This document shows, piece by piece, positions 1-9,780 of a stretch of 64,000 bases of DNA (within the stretch, counting starts at the first letter, position 1; every line of letters starts with the position of its first letter). The notes beneath the pieces are model-generated. The model did not search any database. It was not told where the DNA came from and saw only the letters and a program-made list of their open reading frames with translations. The DNA is taken from positions 186,001 through 250,000 of the forward strand of contig NZ_JAIOAP010000006.1 in assembly GCF_021190915.1 (NCBI RefSeq), given 5' to 3'. Source of the DNA: Cohnella silvisoli (GTDB lineage Bacteria > Bacillota > Bacilli > Paenibacillales > Paenibacillaceae). A program made the translations under genes and the position numbers.

Positions 1-932
1 CAACTGTGGCTGGCTACGACGATCGATGCCGCAGCGCTGCCGAATTTCTGACAGCGGTCAACGCTCCAGCCTTGGAATAAGCCATATATGAATGCTCCGG
101 CAAAAGAATCCCCCGCCCCGAACGTTTTGACGACTTGGGTTGGATAAGTACCGGAGCGGAACGTCTTGCCGTCGTTCGTAAAAGAGATAGAGCCATTCGA
201 GCCGTGCTTCACCATAACAAGTTTTGCTTTGCAGCGCAGCCATGTTTCAGCCGTGTACCAATCGTCATGCTTAAGCTCACCGAACGGCGCTTCCATCAGA
301 TCGAACTCTTCCCTGCCGGCGATGATGACATCGCTTTTCTCCGCCACCATGCGGCAATAGATGCCCGTTTCCTCCGGAGAATTCCAAGAATAAGGACGAT
401 AATCCACATCGAAAAAAACAAGGACATCATGCTTGATCGCATATTCCAAAGCCATGAACACAGCTTCTCGGGACGGACTCTTGGAAAGCGCCGTTCCGGA
501 AATCAAAATGGCTTTCGACTGCCGGATATACTCTTCCTTGACGTCTTTCGGCTCCAGCTTCAAATCGGCAACATTGTCGCGGTACATAAGGATGCTGCAA
601 TCTTCAGGCGACTTGATTTCGGTAAAAGAGAGACCGGTTACGGCGCCGGTTCGATCGACGACGATGTTCCCGGTATCGATTCCTTCTTTGACTAAATAAC
701 CCGTAATATAATTGCCGAGCTGATCATGGGCTACTTTGCCGATAAACCCCGTTCTTAAACCGAGCCTGGCAGCGGCCACAGCTATATTCGCAGGCGATCC
801 GCCCAAGTATTTAGTAAACGTCAGCGTTTCCTCCATAGGACGGTTGATCTCATTAGCGTTCATATCGATGCACAAGCGTCCGATGGCAATAAGATCAAGA
901 GGACGGTCTTGCGGGAATGGGATCGTGTTCAT
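1..932 (-). CDS. iolC: 5-dehydro-2-deoxygluconokinase IolC (3' end outside window)
   Basis: PfkB/ribokinase-family kinase that phosphorylates 2-deoxy-5-keto-D-gluconate in inositol breakdown. The minus-strand reading frame is open from an ATG at 932 to the window edge. It shows the PfkB N-terminal signature (GGSPANIAVAAARLG, about residues 45-60) and the C-terminal GAGDSFAGAF motif with the catalytic Asp. The ATG overlaps the iolB stop as ATGA (929-932), so translation is probably coupled to iolB. About 310 residues are visible, close to full length; only the C-terminus is missing. It is the last visible gene of the iolDBC block. Family assignment is secure; the natural substrate rests on the iolB/iolD neighbours. 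Confidence 0.95.
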   Translation of the reverse strand, partial: MNTIPFPQDRPLDLIAIGRLCIDMNANEINRPMEETLTFTKYLGGSPANIAVAAARLGLRTGFIGKVAHDQLGNYITGYLVKEGIDTGNIVVDRTGAVTGLSFTEIKSPEDCSILMYRDNVADLKLEPKDVKEEYIRQSKAILISGTALSKSPSREAVFMALEYAIKHDVLVFFDVDYRPYSWNSPEETGIYCRMVAEKSDVIIAGREEFDLMEAPFGELKHDDWYTAETWLRCKAKLVMVKHGSNGSISFTNDGKTFRSGTYPTQVVKTFGAGDSFAGAFIYGLFQGWSVDRCQKFGSAAASIVVASHS

Positions 933-1762
933 TCATGAAACTCCTCTCTGACAGGCGGTTTAATCAACCAATCGTGCGCAGGATCATTGCGGAATTTCCA
1001 AACCCGTTCCGGTCCGGCCATTACATTCAAATAGTAGAGATCATAACCCGGGACCGCCGACACGGGATGATAACCTTTCGGAACCAGCACGGCATCGCCA
1101 TTAACGACTGACATCGTTTCATCCAACGATCTATCGTCCGTATACACTCTTTGAATGGCAAATCCGTGATCCGGATTCACCCGGTGATAATAGATTTCTT
1201 CCAGATAGGATTCATAAGGTAAATTGTCTTGATCGTGCTTGTGCGGAGGAAAGCTGGACCAATGCCCGTTCGGGGTGAACACTTCCACGACTAGCAAACT
1301 TCCAGCCTCTTGCTGTTCCGGTAAAATAGAATGAACCCGCCGAGTCATATTGCCATATCCGCGAATTTCTACCTGAACTTCTTCGGGCCTGATTAATCTC
1401 GCAGGATAAGTAACGGATTGATTACCGATAGCGCTGGAAACCGCTATTTCAAGATCAGTCAAAGCATGGATCTCAAAATAATCGTTCATTGGAACATATA
1501 CGGAGTATGGAGGCATTTCCTCGAATAGGCTCATCCGCCGCCCGATATTGGCGTATCGAAGTTCGTTAGTCCTAACATCGGCCCGACCTTGGAGCAATGT
1601 AACGCACAACTCCATATTGCCCGCGTTCTTGCGGATCGATTGCCCGGCCTTTAAACGATAGACATCCAAGCCGATGTATTTCCATGCTGCCGACTCTGGA
1701 GTAATGGAAAGTACTTTTCCTTCCGTGTCCGGTTGTTGACTAGGCACGATTAATTTCGACAT
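929..1762 (-). CDS. iolB: 5-deoxy-glucuronate isomerase IolB
   Basis: Converts 5-deoxy-glucuronate to 2-deoxy-5-keto-gluconate, feeding IolC. The 277-residue protein has a bicupin layout; the second cupin carries the metal-ligand set PPHKHD, EEIYYH and KGYHPV (about residues 172-235). Length matches the family. It follows iolD by 27 bp and its stop overlaps the iolC ATG by 4 bp. Cytoplasmic, co-transcribed with iolD and iolC. Identity is strongly supported by sequence and by the D-B-C order. Confidence 0.95.
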   Translation of the reverse strand: MSKLIVPSQQPDTEGKVLSITPESAAWKYIGLDVYRLKAGQSIRKNAGNMELCVTLLQGRADVRTNELRYANIGRRMSLFEEMPPYSVYVPMNDYFEIHALTDLEIAVSSAIGNQSVTYPARLIRPEEVQVEIRGYGNMTRRVHSILPEQQEAGSLLVVEVFTPNGHWSSFPPHKHDQDNLPYESYLEEIYYHRVNPDHGFAIQRVYTDDRSLDETMSVVNGDAVLVPKGYHPVSAVPGYDLYYLNVMAGPERVWKFRNDPAHDWLIKPPVREEFHE

Positions 1763-1789
1763 CTCTGCATCCCTGCCCCTTTCCGGAAC

Positions 1790-3652
1790 TCACTTCACTG
1801 CTTCAAGCTTATGTTGAAAATTCCTGTACGCTTCGTTAACCTTCGCGCTCTCGGAAACCTCCGCAACATCGACTCTCCACCACGACTCGTACCCGGACGA
1901 ATTGGTTCCCGGCACAACCTTAACGTGAATGAGCGTCGTCGTAACTTCGTTCCTCGCAGCTTCCAAAGCTTGCTTCAGTTGTTCGATCGTTTGCGCCGTA
2001 TAAGCTTTCGCCCCTAGACTCCGGGCATTGGCGGCAAAATCGAAATCCATGTAGCTGCCGGATAATCCGCCTTGTTCGGGCGAGAAATACCGGAATTCAT
2101 TACCGAATCCGTCGCTGCCATTTTCCCTTTGCAGGTTGTGGATGCATTGAAAGCCATGATTGTCGAGGAGCAGAACCGTGATCTTCCGTCCTTCCTGCAG
2201 GCTGGTCACCAATTCAGAATGCAACATCAGATAGCTGCCGTCACCGACCATGGCGTAAACTTCGCGATGAGGATCGGCCAGCTTGACGCCGAACGCCCCG
2301 GCAACCTCGTAACCCATGCAAGAAAAACCGTATTCCATATGATAGGTATTCGGACGCGTCGTTCGCCAAAGCCGGTGAAGATCCCCAGGCATACTGCCTG
2401 CCGCACCGATAATGACATCTTCGGGCTGCAAAAATGCGTTGATTTCCCCGAGTACCCGAGTTTGCGCCAAACCGTCTTCTCGCTCCATCGAATAGAGTCG
2501 ATCGGCTTCTCTTACCCAGTCCGATTTTGCATGGGCTAGCTGATCGGAATCATAGCCCGAAGCATACCCCATCGATTGCAAATCGATGGTCAATTGGCGT
2601 AAAGCCAATTTAGCGTCGGCTTGAACGGATACCTGACTCATCTTGGCAGCATCCAGCCCATTCATGTTTAACTGAAGAAATTCCACCTCGGGATGCTGAA
2701 ACAGGCTCTTGGATGCGGTAGTAAAATCGCTCATCCGCGTCCCGACGCAAATGACAAGGTCTGCGTCCTTGGCTAAACGGTTTGCCGCCAACGTTCCAGT
2801 CGTACCTATAGCTCCCATGTTGAGCGGGTGATCCCACGCCAGCGCGCTTTTTCCGGCCTGCGTTTCACCGACGGGAATGCGGAAAGCCTCCGCAAACTCA
2901 CGCAGTTGTTCTATCGCCAACGAGTAATGCACGCCGCCGCCGGCAATAATGATCGGGTTCTTCTTTCTTGCGATCAACTCCACGGAACGTTTGCGGGATG
3001 ACTCCGCCATCGGTCTTCTGTCCATATAATGAACCCGTTTATCGAAGAACGAAACCGGATAATCATAAGCTTCGCATTGAACATCCTGAGGCAGGGAAAG
3101 CGTTACGGCTCCAGTGTCCGCTGGGTCCGTTAGCACTCTCATCGCGTGAAGCAAAGAGGTCATGAGCTGCTCCGGCCTCGCAATGCGATCCCAAAATCTG
3201 CTCACCGGCTTGAAGGCATCGTTGGCCGAAATCGTATAATCGGACGGGTTCTCCACCTGTTGAAGAACGGGATCCGGTTGTCTTGTAGAGAATATATCGC
3301 CTGGAAGGAACAGAACCGGTATTCTGTTCACGGTTGCCGTGGCGGCAGCCGTCACCATATTCAATGCGCCTGGACCGATGGAAGAAGTGCAGGCGAATAT
3401 GCCGAGCCTATTGTTCTGCTTGGCGAAAGCCATGGCCGCGTGCGCCATTCCTTGCTCGTTTTTCCCTTGGATGAATTTCAAGTTCCCCGGCGCGCGTTCC
3501 AGCGCTTCGCCGATTCCCGTTACATTGCCATGTCCGAAAATACCCATGACGCCGTGAATGAACTTCATTTCCCGATTATCGATTTCAATATATTGTTGGT
3601 CCAGAAAGCGAATCAAAGCCTGTGCCATCGTTAAACGTATCGTCGTCGTCAT
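1790..3652 (-). CDS. iolD: 3D-(3,5/4)-trihydroxycyclohexane-1,2-dione hydrolase IolD
   Basis: ThDP-dependent ring-opening enzyme that cleaves trihydroxycyclohexane-1,2-dione to 5-deoxy-glucuronate. About 620 residues in the acetolactate-synthase fold: N-terminal PYR domain with the catalytic Glu region ([14 protein letters not shown]), central domain, and the C-terminal PP domain with the ThDP motif GDGSYLML ending at [10 protein letters not shown] chose the ATG at 3652, preceded by GGGGGA, over an in-frame TTG 24 nt upstream. It sits 25 bp after the isomerase gene and 27 bp before iolB. Assignment is secure. Confidence 0.95.
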   Translation of the reverse strand: MTTTIRLTMAQALIRFLDQQYIEIDNREMKFIHGVMGIFGHGNVTGIGEALERAPGNLKFIQGKNEQGMAHAAMAFAKQNNRLGIFACTSSIGPGALNMVTAAATATVNRIPVLFLPGDIFSTRQPDPVLQQVENPSDYTISANDAFKPVSRFWDRIARPEQLMTSLLHAMRVLTDPADTGAVTLSLPQDVQCEAYDYPVSFFDKRVHYMDRRPMAESSRKRSVELIARKKNPIIIAGGGVHYSLAIEQLREFAEAFRIPVGETQAGKSALAWDHPLNMGAIGTTGTLAANRLAKDADLVICVGTRMSDFTTASKSLFQHPEVEFLQLNMNGLDAAKMSQVSVQADAKLALRQLTIDLQSMGYASGYDSDQLAHAKSDWVREADRLYSMEREDGLAQTRVLGEINAFLQPEDVIIGAAGSMPGDLHRLWRTTRPNTYHMEYGFSCMGYEVAGAFGVKLADPHREVYAMVGDGSYLMLHSELVTSLQEGRKITVLLLDNHGFQCIHNLQRENGSDGFGNEFRYFSPEQGGLSGSYMDFDFAANARSLGAKAYTAQTIEQLKQALEAARNEVTTTLIHVKVVPGTNSSGYESWWRVDVAEVSESAKVNEAYRNFQHKLEAVK

Positions 3653-3677
3653 TTCCCATCCCCCGTTCGCTTTCAAA

Positions 3678-4442
3678 TTACAACCCCAGCTTTTCCGCCA
3701 TCTTCACCAGATTCGTCAAGCTGATATCCAAACTGTCAAAAGGGCTACCCGCACATTCATCCTGTTCGACGGCATACCATTCGACTCCGTTATTCTCGCC
3801 CCACTGCAGAATTGGTTCGAAATCGATCAAACCCGTCCCGATTTCGGCGTAAAATTTTCTCCCGTCGGCCGTCATGTCCTTCAAATGCAGGATCGGAATT
3901 CGGCCCGGAAATTTCTGAATATATTCCAAAGGATCTCGCCCTGCATATTTCACCCAATAGGTATCCACTTCCGGATAAAGAAACTGATTTCCCACAGGTG
4001 TCATCAAATAATCAAGCGCGATCTTATCTTCAACCATCGTGTGAAACTCGAAGTCATGGTTGTGGTAACCGACTCTGTAGCCAAAAGGATTAACTTTGGC
4101 AGCCGTAGCAAGAAGCTCCTTCTTCGCTTGAATATAGCCATCGACATGCTGCATATCGTCTTCAAGGTAATGACAGAAGAAATCCTTCGTTCCGAATGCC
4201 CTGCCTTCTTCCAATACGGCTTCCAGTTCGTTGTTCATGCGGTCCAAGCCTACATGCATGCCCGCTGCTCGAAGTCCCGTTTCTTTGAGTACTGCGCTAA
4301 TTTCGTTTGGACGAAGACCAAACAAACCATCGATCTGAACGGCTTCCCACCCCATCCTCTTCAACCTTCGCAGCGTGCCCGGAAAATCCTTCGTCAATTC
4401 ATCGCGAAGCGTATAGAGTTGAGCGGCAAATTTATGTCTCAA
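3678..4442 (-). CDS. sugar phosphate isomerase/epimerase-family TIM-barrel protein
   Basis: A 254-residue AP-endonuclease-2/xylose-isomerase-like TIM barrel. Likely metal-binding regions are visible: GYHNHDFEF (about 125), EVDTYW (about 158), ILHLKDM (about 188) and the late AVEQDE. In this position an inositol operon would usually carry IolE (inosose dehydratase), but the N-terminus (AQLYTLRDE) resembles generic isomerase/epimerases rather than classical IolE, so the reaction is open: 2-keto-inositol dehydration or isomerisation are both possible. The start is TTG with GGGGAT 8 nt upstream; no better ATG exists. Lies between the NagB-like gene and iolD, same operon. Confidence 0.8.
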   Translation of the reverse strand: MRHKFAAQLYTLRDELTKDFPGTLRRLKRMGWEAVQIDGLFGLRPNEISAVLKETGLRAAGMHVGLDRMNNELEAVLEEGRAFGTKDFFCHYLEDDMQHVDGYIQAKKELLATAAKVNPFGYRVGYHNHDFEFHTMVEDKIALDYLMTPVGNQFLYPEVDTYWVKYAGRDPLEYIQKFPGRIPILHLKDMTADGRKFYAEIGTGLIDFEPILQWGENNGVEWYAVEQDECAGSPFDSLDISLTNLVKMAEKLGL

Positions 4443-4464
4443 GATTATTCATCCCCTATCGTAT

Positions 4465-5202
4465 TTAAGTGATTTGATTCCCGAGCAGCGAAGCTGCCCT
4501 CTCATCCAGAAACAATTCGACTTGGCCATGCCGCTGGAGCAGACTCGAAGGTACTTGGTCATTCGATTCTCCCAATACGGTTGCCTTCACGATTTCGGCT
4601 TTCTTGTCGCCGTCGGCCAGAAGCAGCACGTCTATCGTCTCCATAATGTGTTTCATGCCTAAAGTAATCCCGTGGTTCAAATTCTTTTGCTCGGAGAAGT
4701 ACTTTACCGAAACCGCCCGGGTAACCTCATCCAGCTCTACGACATGGGAATAGGCATCCATCCGGCTGCCGGGCTCGTTAAATCCAAGATGTCCGTTCAA
4801 ACCCACGCCAAGAGCGATCAGATCGATAGGACCGTGCTCTTTAATGAAAAAATCCATTTTATCGCACTCACCCATCAAGTCTTGGCTCAGGCCATCATAG
4901 AAATGAATCTGATTTTCGCTAATGTTCAGAGGTTCGAAGAAGTGCAAATCCAACGTCATTCTGCAGCTGCCTTCATCTTCGCCGCCTAAACCGACCCATT
5001 CGTCCAAACTAATGAACCGGCACTGCGCGAATGAGACCCGGTTCTGCTTGGAGGCTTCAATTAAATAACGGAATGTCCCTAGCGGAGTCGATCCTCCTGG
5101 AAGCGATATGAGCGCATTCGGCTTCCGGTTTACGGTGTTGATAATATGTTCCGCAGCCATCCTGGACATATCCTCGTAGTTACGTGCAATGTTTATTTTC
5201 AT
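4465..5202 (-). CDS. nagB: glucosamine-6-phosphate deaminase-type isomerase (NagB family)
   Basis: NagB-family aldose-ketose isomerase/deaminase, 245 residues. It keeps the phosphate-binding loop SLPGGSTPLG (about 33-42), the SLDEW motif (about 66) and the catalytic block GLNGHLGFNEPG (about 135-146) with its Asp/His/Glu pattern, so it should be active. Normal role is deamination of glucosamine-6-phosphate to fructose-6-phosphate. It is unexpected in an iol operon: it lies between a ROK repressor and an inositol-type isomerase. This raises the possibility that the operon handles an amino sugar or amino-inositol; that is inference only. Confidence 0.88.
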   Translation of the reverse strand: MKINIARNYEDMSRMAAEHIINTVNRKPNALISLPGGSTPLGTFRYLIEASKQNRVSFAQCRFISLDEWVGLGGEDEGSCRMTLDLHFFEPLNISENQIHFYDGLSQDLMGECDKMDFFIKEHGPIDLIALGVGLNGHLGFNEPGSRMDAYSHVVELDEVTRAVSVKYFSEQKNLNHGITLGMKHIMETIDVLLLADGDKKAEIVKATVLGESNDQVPSSLLQRHGQVELFLDERAASLLGNQIT

Positions 5203-5223
5203 GAATTAAATCTTCCTTTCCTA

Positions 5224-6354
5224 TTAATTAATGACATCCTGAACGTTCTCGAAGGAATACGCGATGATTCCCAGAACACCGGAATTTTCTCCGACTTGGG
5301 TCGGCTCGATCAGCGTTCTAATCGGAGTTATTCGCTCCACTATTTGGCGCACCTCAGGCAATAAACCTTCCATGTACGATCCTAATTGTCCGCCAATGAT
5401 GACCTTTTCGGGGTTAAGCAGGCTTACCATATTGGCTATTCCCAGAGACAGATGGTTAACGAAGCGCTGAACCACTCTTACCGCTTGAATTTCGCCTCTT
5501 TTGTATTGATCGAACAAATCCTCAACGGACGACGCGTAATGTGACAGGGCATCGACCGATACCTTCTTATCGAAAGTTCCGAAGCTGCCTAAAGTATTCA
5601 CGTTCTGGTACAGAAGGTCCTCTTCAAACGCAAAATATCCGAGCTCTCCTGCCATAAAATCTTTCCCTTGAACCAATTTGCCGTTGGCTATAATCGCGCT
5701 CCCGATACCGGCCCTTATCGAGATATAAATAAAATCGTCGATATTCTGTCCTGCGCCAAGCCAGCGCTCCCCGAGGGCGGCGCAGTTGACATCGTTATTC
5801 ACATAAATCGGCTTATCCAGAAGCTTGCGGAATTGCCCGGCCAAATGAACGTTTTTCCACTCCAATTCCGGAGCATCCACGACTATGCCATCCACGCTGT
5901 TCGTCAATCCCGGCACGCAAAACCCGACCGTAATGACTTTATCCAGCGAAATATTCGCTTTTTGAACCGTCTCCAGGAGGTGATCGCGGATCCTTTCCAA
6001 TGTCGGTTTCTCTTTGTACTTGACTTGGGTAACGATTGTCCCGTCCAGATCGGAAACGCAAATAAGATATCCTTTATCCGCCAATTCAATTCCTATGCCA
6101 TAAGCGGAACTCGGGTTGAAGCGCAATTGAATCGCCCTTCTGCCGCCTTCCTTGGTTGAGGAACCCAAGCCTGTTTCCGATACGAATTTCTTAGCGATCA
6201 GTTCGTCGACGATCAAAGAAACCGTTGACCTGCTCATTCCGATTTTCTGAGCGATCGAAGCTCTGCTGATAGGCTGATCCGTGCGGATCGTATCTAGTAC
6301 CAAGTCACGGTTGATTTTTTTTATTAAGTCAAGATTTGCTGATTTCATAGTCAT
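5224..6354 (-). CDS. ROK-family transcriptional repressor (XylR/NagC type)
   Basis: 376 residues: N-terminal winged HTH (ISRASIAQKIGMSRSTVSLIVDELI, about 30-54) followed by a ROK sugar-binding domain. The kinase phosphate motifs are degraded (IGIELADKG where kinases have DIGGTK, and ISIRAGIGSA where they have GTGxG), so it should sense a sugar but not phosphorylate it. The C-terminal half is closely similar to the kinase at 11893-12795, including NDVNCAALGERWLG. Start at ATG 6354, with AAGGGG upstream. It probably binds the XylR-like sites at 6388-6416 and 12820-12844 and is released by the imported sugar. Confidence 0.9.
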   Translation of the reverse strand: MTMKSANLDLIKKINRDLVLDTIRTDQPISRASIAQKIGMSRSTVSLIVDELIAKKFVSETGLGSSTKEGGRRAIQLRFNPSSAYGIGIELADKGYLICVSDLDGTIVTQVKYKEKPTLERIRDHLLETVQKANISLDKVITVGFCVPGLTNSVDGIVVDAPELEWKNVHLAGQFRKLLDKPIYVNNDVNCAALGERWLGAGQNIDDFIYISIRAGIGSAIIANGKLVQGKDFMAGELGYFAFEEDLLYQNVNTLGSFGTFDKKVSVDALSHYASSVEDLFDQYKRGEIQAVRVVQRFVNHLSLGIANMVSLLNPEKVIIGGQLGSYMEGLLPEVRQIVERITPIRTLIEPTQVGENSGVLGIIAYSFENVQDVIN

Positions 6355-6387
6355 TCATGCCCCTTCAACGAACTGAAATAGATAATG

Positions 6388-6416
6388 TTAGTTTGTTATG
6401 AATCCGAACAAAATTA
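6388..6416. promoter_or_regulatory. putative ROK (XylR-like) operator before repressor gene
   Basis: Left half TTAGTTTGTT (6388-6397) is identical to the half site at 12820; right half AACAAAATTA (6407-6416) is an imperfect inverse copy, with a 9-nt gap. A flanking GATAAT/ATTATC pair extends the dyad. The site lies 34-62 bp upstream of the repressor start, suggesting autoregulation. A candidate -35 (TTGACG, minus, 6448-6453) lies behind it but the -10 is unclear. Confidence 0.55.
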
Positions 6417-6472
6417 TCTATTTTCAGTATTACACAAATAAATATTCCGTCAATCGTCCTTTTCAGGCTTGC

Positions 6473-7297
6473 CTATTTAACCGCTCCCGCCGTCAAACCT
6501 TCTATAAGGTAGCGCTGGAAGAAAAGGATAATCAGAATCGGAGGGATAATTCCAATAAATCCGGCGGCGGCAAGCAATCCGTAATCGACCGTAAATCTAC
6601 CTAAAAATTCATTGATGGCCACCGGCATCGTCTTTGCATGCTGGCTCGATGTCAGGACAAGAGGCGTGAGGAAATCATTCCACGAGTTCATGAACGCGAA
6701 TACACCCGTAGCGAACAGTCCCGGAGTGCTGATCGGCATAATAATTCGGAACAAAGCCCCGAACCGTCCCAAACCGTCAATGAACGCCGCCTCCTCCAAA
6801 TCCTTCGGAATGGAGTAAAAGAAACTTCGCATGATCCATATGATAAAAGGCAGGTTAAACGCCATTTGCGCCAGCATAATGGAGGTCTTCGTGTCCAGAA
6901 AACCCATTTGGCGAAAAATCACGTAGATAGGTATGAGAATGGCGATACCGGGAATCATCTGGGTTATTAACACTAGCAGCATGAAGCTGTCCCGAAAACG
7001 GAAATTCAGCCTTGCGAATGCATAAGCGCCTAACGCGCCGAACAACAAACAGAAAAAGGTAGTCACAGCCGCCACGGTCAAGCTGTTGAACATGGATGAC
7101 ACGAAGCCGGACAAAGCAGATTGTCCCATAATCGCTTTTTCAAAATTTGCAAAGGTAATGTGCCTAGGAAAAAAACGGTTCGCGCCGCTAATAATGTCTT
7201 GATTGGTAGAGAAGCTTGTCGTCAGAGTGGAGAGAAAGGGAGCTAAAGTAAAAGCCATAAGTATGGCTAATCCAATATACATCAACAGCTTTTTCAA
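6473..7297 (-). CDS. carbohydrate ABC transporter permease (MalG type)
   Basis: 274-residue inner-membrane permease with about six predicted membrane segments and the EAA coupling loop (EEAAFIDGLGRFGALFRIIMPISTPG, about 167-192) that contacts the ATPase. Start is TTG at 7297 with AAGGGGA 8 nt upstream. Third gene of the binding protein-permease-permease set (8357-9658, 7317-8213). No ATPase gene is present, as is usual where a shared MsmX-type ATPase serves many importers. Substrate inferred from neighbours: a polyol or amino sugar. Confidence 0.92.
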   Translation of the reverse strand: MKKLLMYIGLAILMAFTLAPFLSTLTTSFSTNQDIISGANRFFPRHITFANFEKAIMGQSALSGFVSSMFNSLTVAAVTTFFCLLFGALGAYAFARLNFRFRDSFMLLVLITQMIPGIAILIPIYVIFRQMGFLDTKTSIMLAQMAFNLPFIIWIMRSFFYSIPKDLEEAAFIDGLGRFGALFRIIMPISTPGLFATGVFAFMNSWNDFLTPLVLTSSQHAKTMPVAINEFLGRFTVDYGLLAAAGFIGIIPPILIILFFQRYLIEGLTAGAVK

Positions 7298-7316
7298 AAG
7301 ATTCGTCCCCTTTCTC

Positions 7317-8213
7317 TTAGGATATGTTATGAACCTTCATTAATTTGATGTAAATGAACACAAGCACGAGAATAAGCAAAGTCACGATGTAGCTTCCTGC
7401 AGCGCTGCCGCCGAAATTAGCGAACGTAAAACCTTGTTTATATAAATACAGGCCGACAATTTCCGTTTTGTTTGCCGGACCTCCTTTTGTCATAGCGAAA
7501 ATAAGATCGAAAGACCGGAACGCATCGATTGTCCGCAAAATAAGCAGAACAAGCGTCGTCGCTTGCAAATAAGGCATTGTGATATGCCAAAATGCTTTGC
7601 GTTTCGTTGCCCCGTCGACGGATGCCGCCTCGAACAAATCCTGCGGAATGGTTTGCAGAGCCGCGAGATACAACAAGGCTACGAAAGGAAACGATCTCCA
7701 GATTTCAGAAATGAACAGCATGACCAGCGACCAATTTGCGTCGGATAACCATACGATATTATGTTGAATGATTCCGGCTTTCATTAACAACGCATTAAGC
7801 GAACCGTAATTGGGATGAAGAATAAGCTTCCAAATCATGCCGACGATGACAAGAGGGATCGCCCATGGAATGAGGAGCAAAGTACGAAACAACCCGCGCG
7901 CGCGAATTTTGTTGTTCAACAATAACGCCGCGAATAACCCGACAAGCAAACTGCCAATTACCGTAACGAAGGCAAAATTAAAAGTTATCTTTAAGCTGTT
8001 CCAAAACACGGGATCGCTCAGATTGTCCATGAAGTTTCTGAATCCGACGAATTTAGTACCTATGGCGGGATTCGTGATATTCAAGTCTACAAAGCTTAAA
8101 TAGATGGAATAGAGAAGCGGATAAAGCAAAAGCCCCACGATAAGAAGCAAAGTCGGCGCCAATAAAATAAGAGCAAACCGGCCTTCCGACATGATCTTCG
8201 TGTTATGGTTCAC
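7317..8213 (-). CDS. carbohydrate ABC transporter permease (MalF type)
   Basis: About 298 residues, six membrane segments, with the EAA motif (FEAASVDGATKRKAFWHITMP, about 205-225). I chose GTG at 8213, which has GGGGGGA a few nt upstream; an in-frame TTG at 8228 would place that ribosome site inside the gene. Pairs with the MalG-type permease 20 bp downstream and with the lipoprotein 8357-9658 upstream. Confidence 0.9.
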   Translation of the reverse strand: MNHNTKIMSEGRFALILLAPTLLLIVGLLLYPLLYSIYLSFVDLNITNPAIGTKFVGFRNFMDNLSDPVFWNSLKITFNFAFVTVIGSLLVGLFAALLLNNKIRARGLFRTLLLIPWAIPLVIVGMIWKLILHPNYGSLNALLMKAGIIQHNIVWLSDANWSLVMLFISEIWRSFPFVALLYLAALQTIPQDLFEAASVDGATKRKAFWHITMPYLQATTLVLLILRTIDAFRSFDLIFAMTKGGPANKTEIVGLYLYKQGFTFANFGGSAAGSYIVTLLILVLVFIYIKLMKVHNIS

Positions 8214-8356
8214 TGTAGTTCCCCCCAATCAAAAACCTATCTCCAACGCTTCTTTTCGTCGGACGATAAGGGCGGGCTGCGAGCGAGACGTCGTCTTGAC
8301 ATCCCGCCCGTAGCTCCCTCCATTCCGGTTCAAAGACGGCTTCAGGTTTTCACGAA

Positions 8357-9658
8357 TTATTTGTTGTATTTCTCGATGATTTTCTGTGTCTCTTGATCGG
8401 CTTCCTGAAGGGCTTCTTTCGGTGTTTTGGATTTAAGCAGAACCATTTGGATTCGATCTTGCATCATAGCGGACCATTCTTGGTACCACGGCAATTGCGG
8501 TCTTGCCAGAGCCGTATCCGCTTGCTTCATGGCTATCTCAAAACCAGGCAGGTTTTTTTGAATTTCCGGATCTTCGGAAACGCTTTTCCATGCGGTGAAT
8601 TTATCTGTACCGCCAGTTTTCAATATCATGTCTTTTTGACCTTCAGGCCCATTGAGGAATTGAATGAAGTCCCATGCCGCTTCCGGATTTTTGGAGCCTT
8701 TGGAAATCGCTTGAACGAACGAGCCTATGGTCGACGCCGAGCTGGCTTTGCTCGGGAACAGCGACAAATCCGTCATGTTGGCCACTTGGGAATTTTCCGG
8801 TTTATTCAGATCCACCAACGGAATTCCCCATTGGAATTGGAAAGCCGTTTGCCCTGCCGCAAATGCGGAATTCACTTCGCTCTCCGCAAATTGGATAGAT
8901 GCCGGATCGACGATTTTGTATTTGTAAATCATGTCATACATAAGCTGTAAAGCTTCCAAGCCCTTCTCGGTATTGAAGTTCGGCTTTCCGTTCTCGAAAG
9001 GCTCAGCCCCCATGGTTCCCATGATAGCGACAAAATCGCATATGACGGCCTCCATTCTGCCCCAACTCCAAGCGGAAGCGTATTGCACACTGCCTTCCTG
9101 CTGCAATTTCTGGCTGTCCTGAATGAACTCGTCCCACGTTTGAGGCGGATGATCCACGCCGATTTTTTTCAACAAATCCTTATTGTATCCGAACGTTTTC
9201 CAAGCTGTGTACCATGGTAGACCATACGTTTTTCCTTTGTATTGAATGAACCGATTGGCGTAATCCATCAAATCGCCTTTGAGTTGTTCAGTCATATATT
9301 GATCAACCGGTACGATCCATTCCGCGTCCGCGAATTTAGCCAAATAAATATCGTCGATGCCGATGATGTCGTAGGTATGGGCTCCCGACACGGCATCATT
9401 CGTTAATTTGGTGATGATATCATTCCATGCAACGACTTCGATATTTACTTTTACGCCGGTTTTTTCTTCGAATGCTTTAGATCTTGCGTTATAGTAGTCT
9501 TCCATGCCCGGAGGCGTAATCGCGGTGAGGGTAATTCCTTTATTAGGCTTTGCAGGATCCTTTTCGCCGCTGCCGTTGGAGTTTCCGTTGGAGCCGCAAG
9601 CTGCGAGAAACAAAACCATGCACATCAGCACGACAAGACTTTTCGTTTTCTTGTTCAT
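8357..9658 (-). CDS. ABC transporter sugar-binding lipoprotein
   Basis: About 433 residues, family 1 extracellular solute-binding protein. The N-terminus is a lipoprotein signal peptide ending in the lipobox LAAC, so the protein is anchored outside the membrane. Start at ATG 9658, supported by AAAAGGGGA 9 nt upstream; an upstream in-frame ATG (9679) places that site inside the gene. First gene of the importer. A GC-rich potential stem (8270-8276 with 8303-8309) lies between it and the permease genes and could set a higher level of the binding protein. Confidence 0.93.
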   Translation of the reverse strand: MNKKTKSLVVLMCMVLFLAACGSNGNSNGSGEKDPAKPNKGITLTAITPPGMEDYYNARSKAFEEKTGVKVNIEVVAWNDIITKLTNDAVSGAHTYDIIGIDDIYLAKFADAEWIVPVDQYMTEQLKGDLMDYANRFIQYKGKTYGLPWYTAWKTFGYNKDLLKKIGVDHPPQTWDEFIQDSQKLQQEGSVQYASAWSWGRMEAVICDFVAIMGTMGAEPFENGKPNFNTEKGLEALQLMYDMIYKYKIVDPASIQFAESEVNSAFAAGQTAFQFQWGIPLVDLNKPENSQVANMTDLSLFPSKASSASTIGSFVQAISKGSKNPEAAWDFIQFLNGPEGQKDMILKTGGTDKFTAWKSVSEDPEIQKNLPGFEIAMKQADTALARPQLPWYQEWSAMMQDRIQMVLLKSKTPKEALQEADQETQKIIEKYNK

Positions 9659-9780
9659 TTGTACGTTTCCCCTTTTCATTCAGATTGTTAAATTAATCAT
9701 TCAATAACTAACAGAAACCAATTACCGACTCGAAAGGATGATCACCTCCCTTTATTGATAGGTTAAGAAGCGGACTTGGC

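Noticed and set aside
135..695. 186-codon plus-strand open frame
   Set aside because: Antisense shadow of iolC, whose PfkB motifs are clear on the minus strand.
3558..4472. 304-codon plus-strand open frame
   Set aside because: It lies opposite the well-supported isomerase gene; its translation has no recognisable motif and no good start context.
9737..9752. Very strong Shine-Dalgarno-like GGGAGGTGATC on the minus strand
   Set aside because: It is followed only by a five-codon frame without a usual start codon; probably chance.
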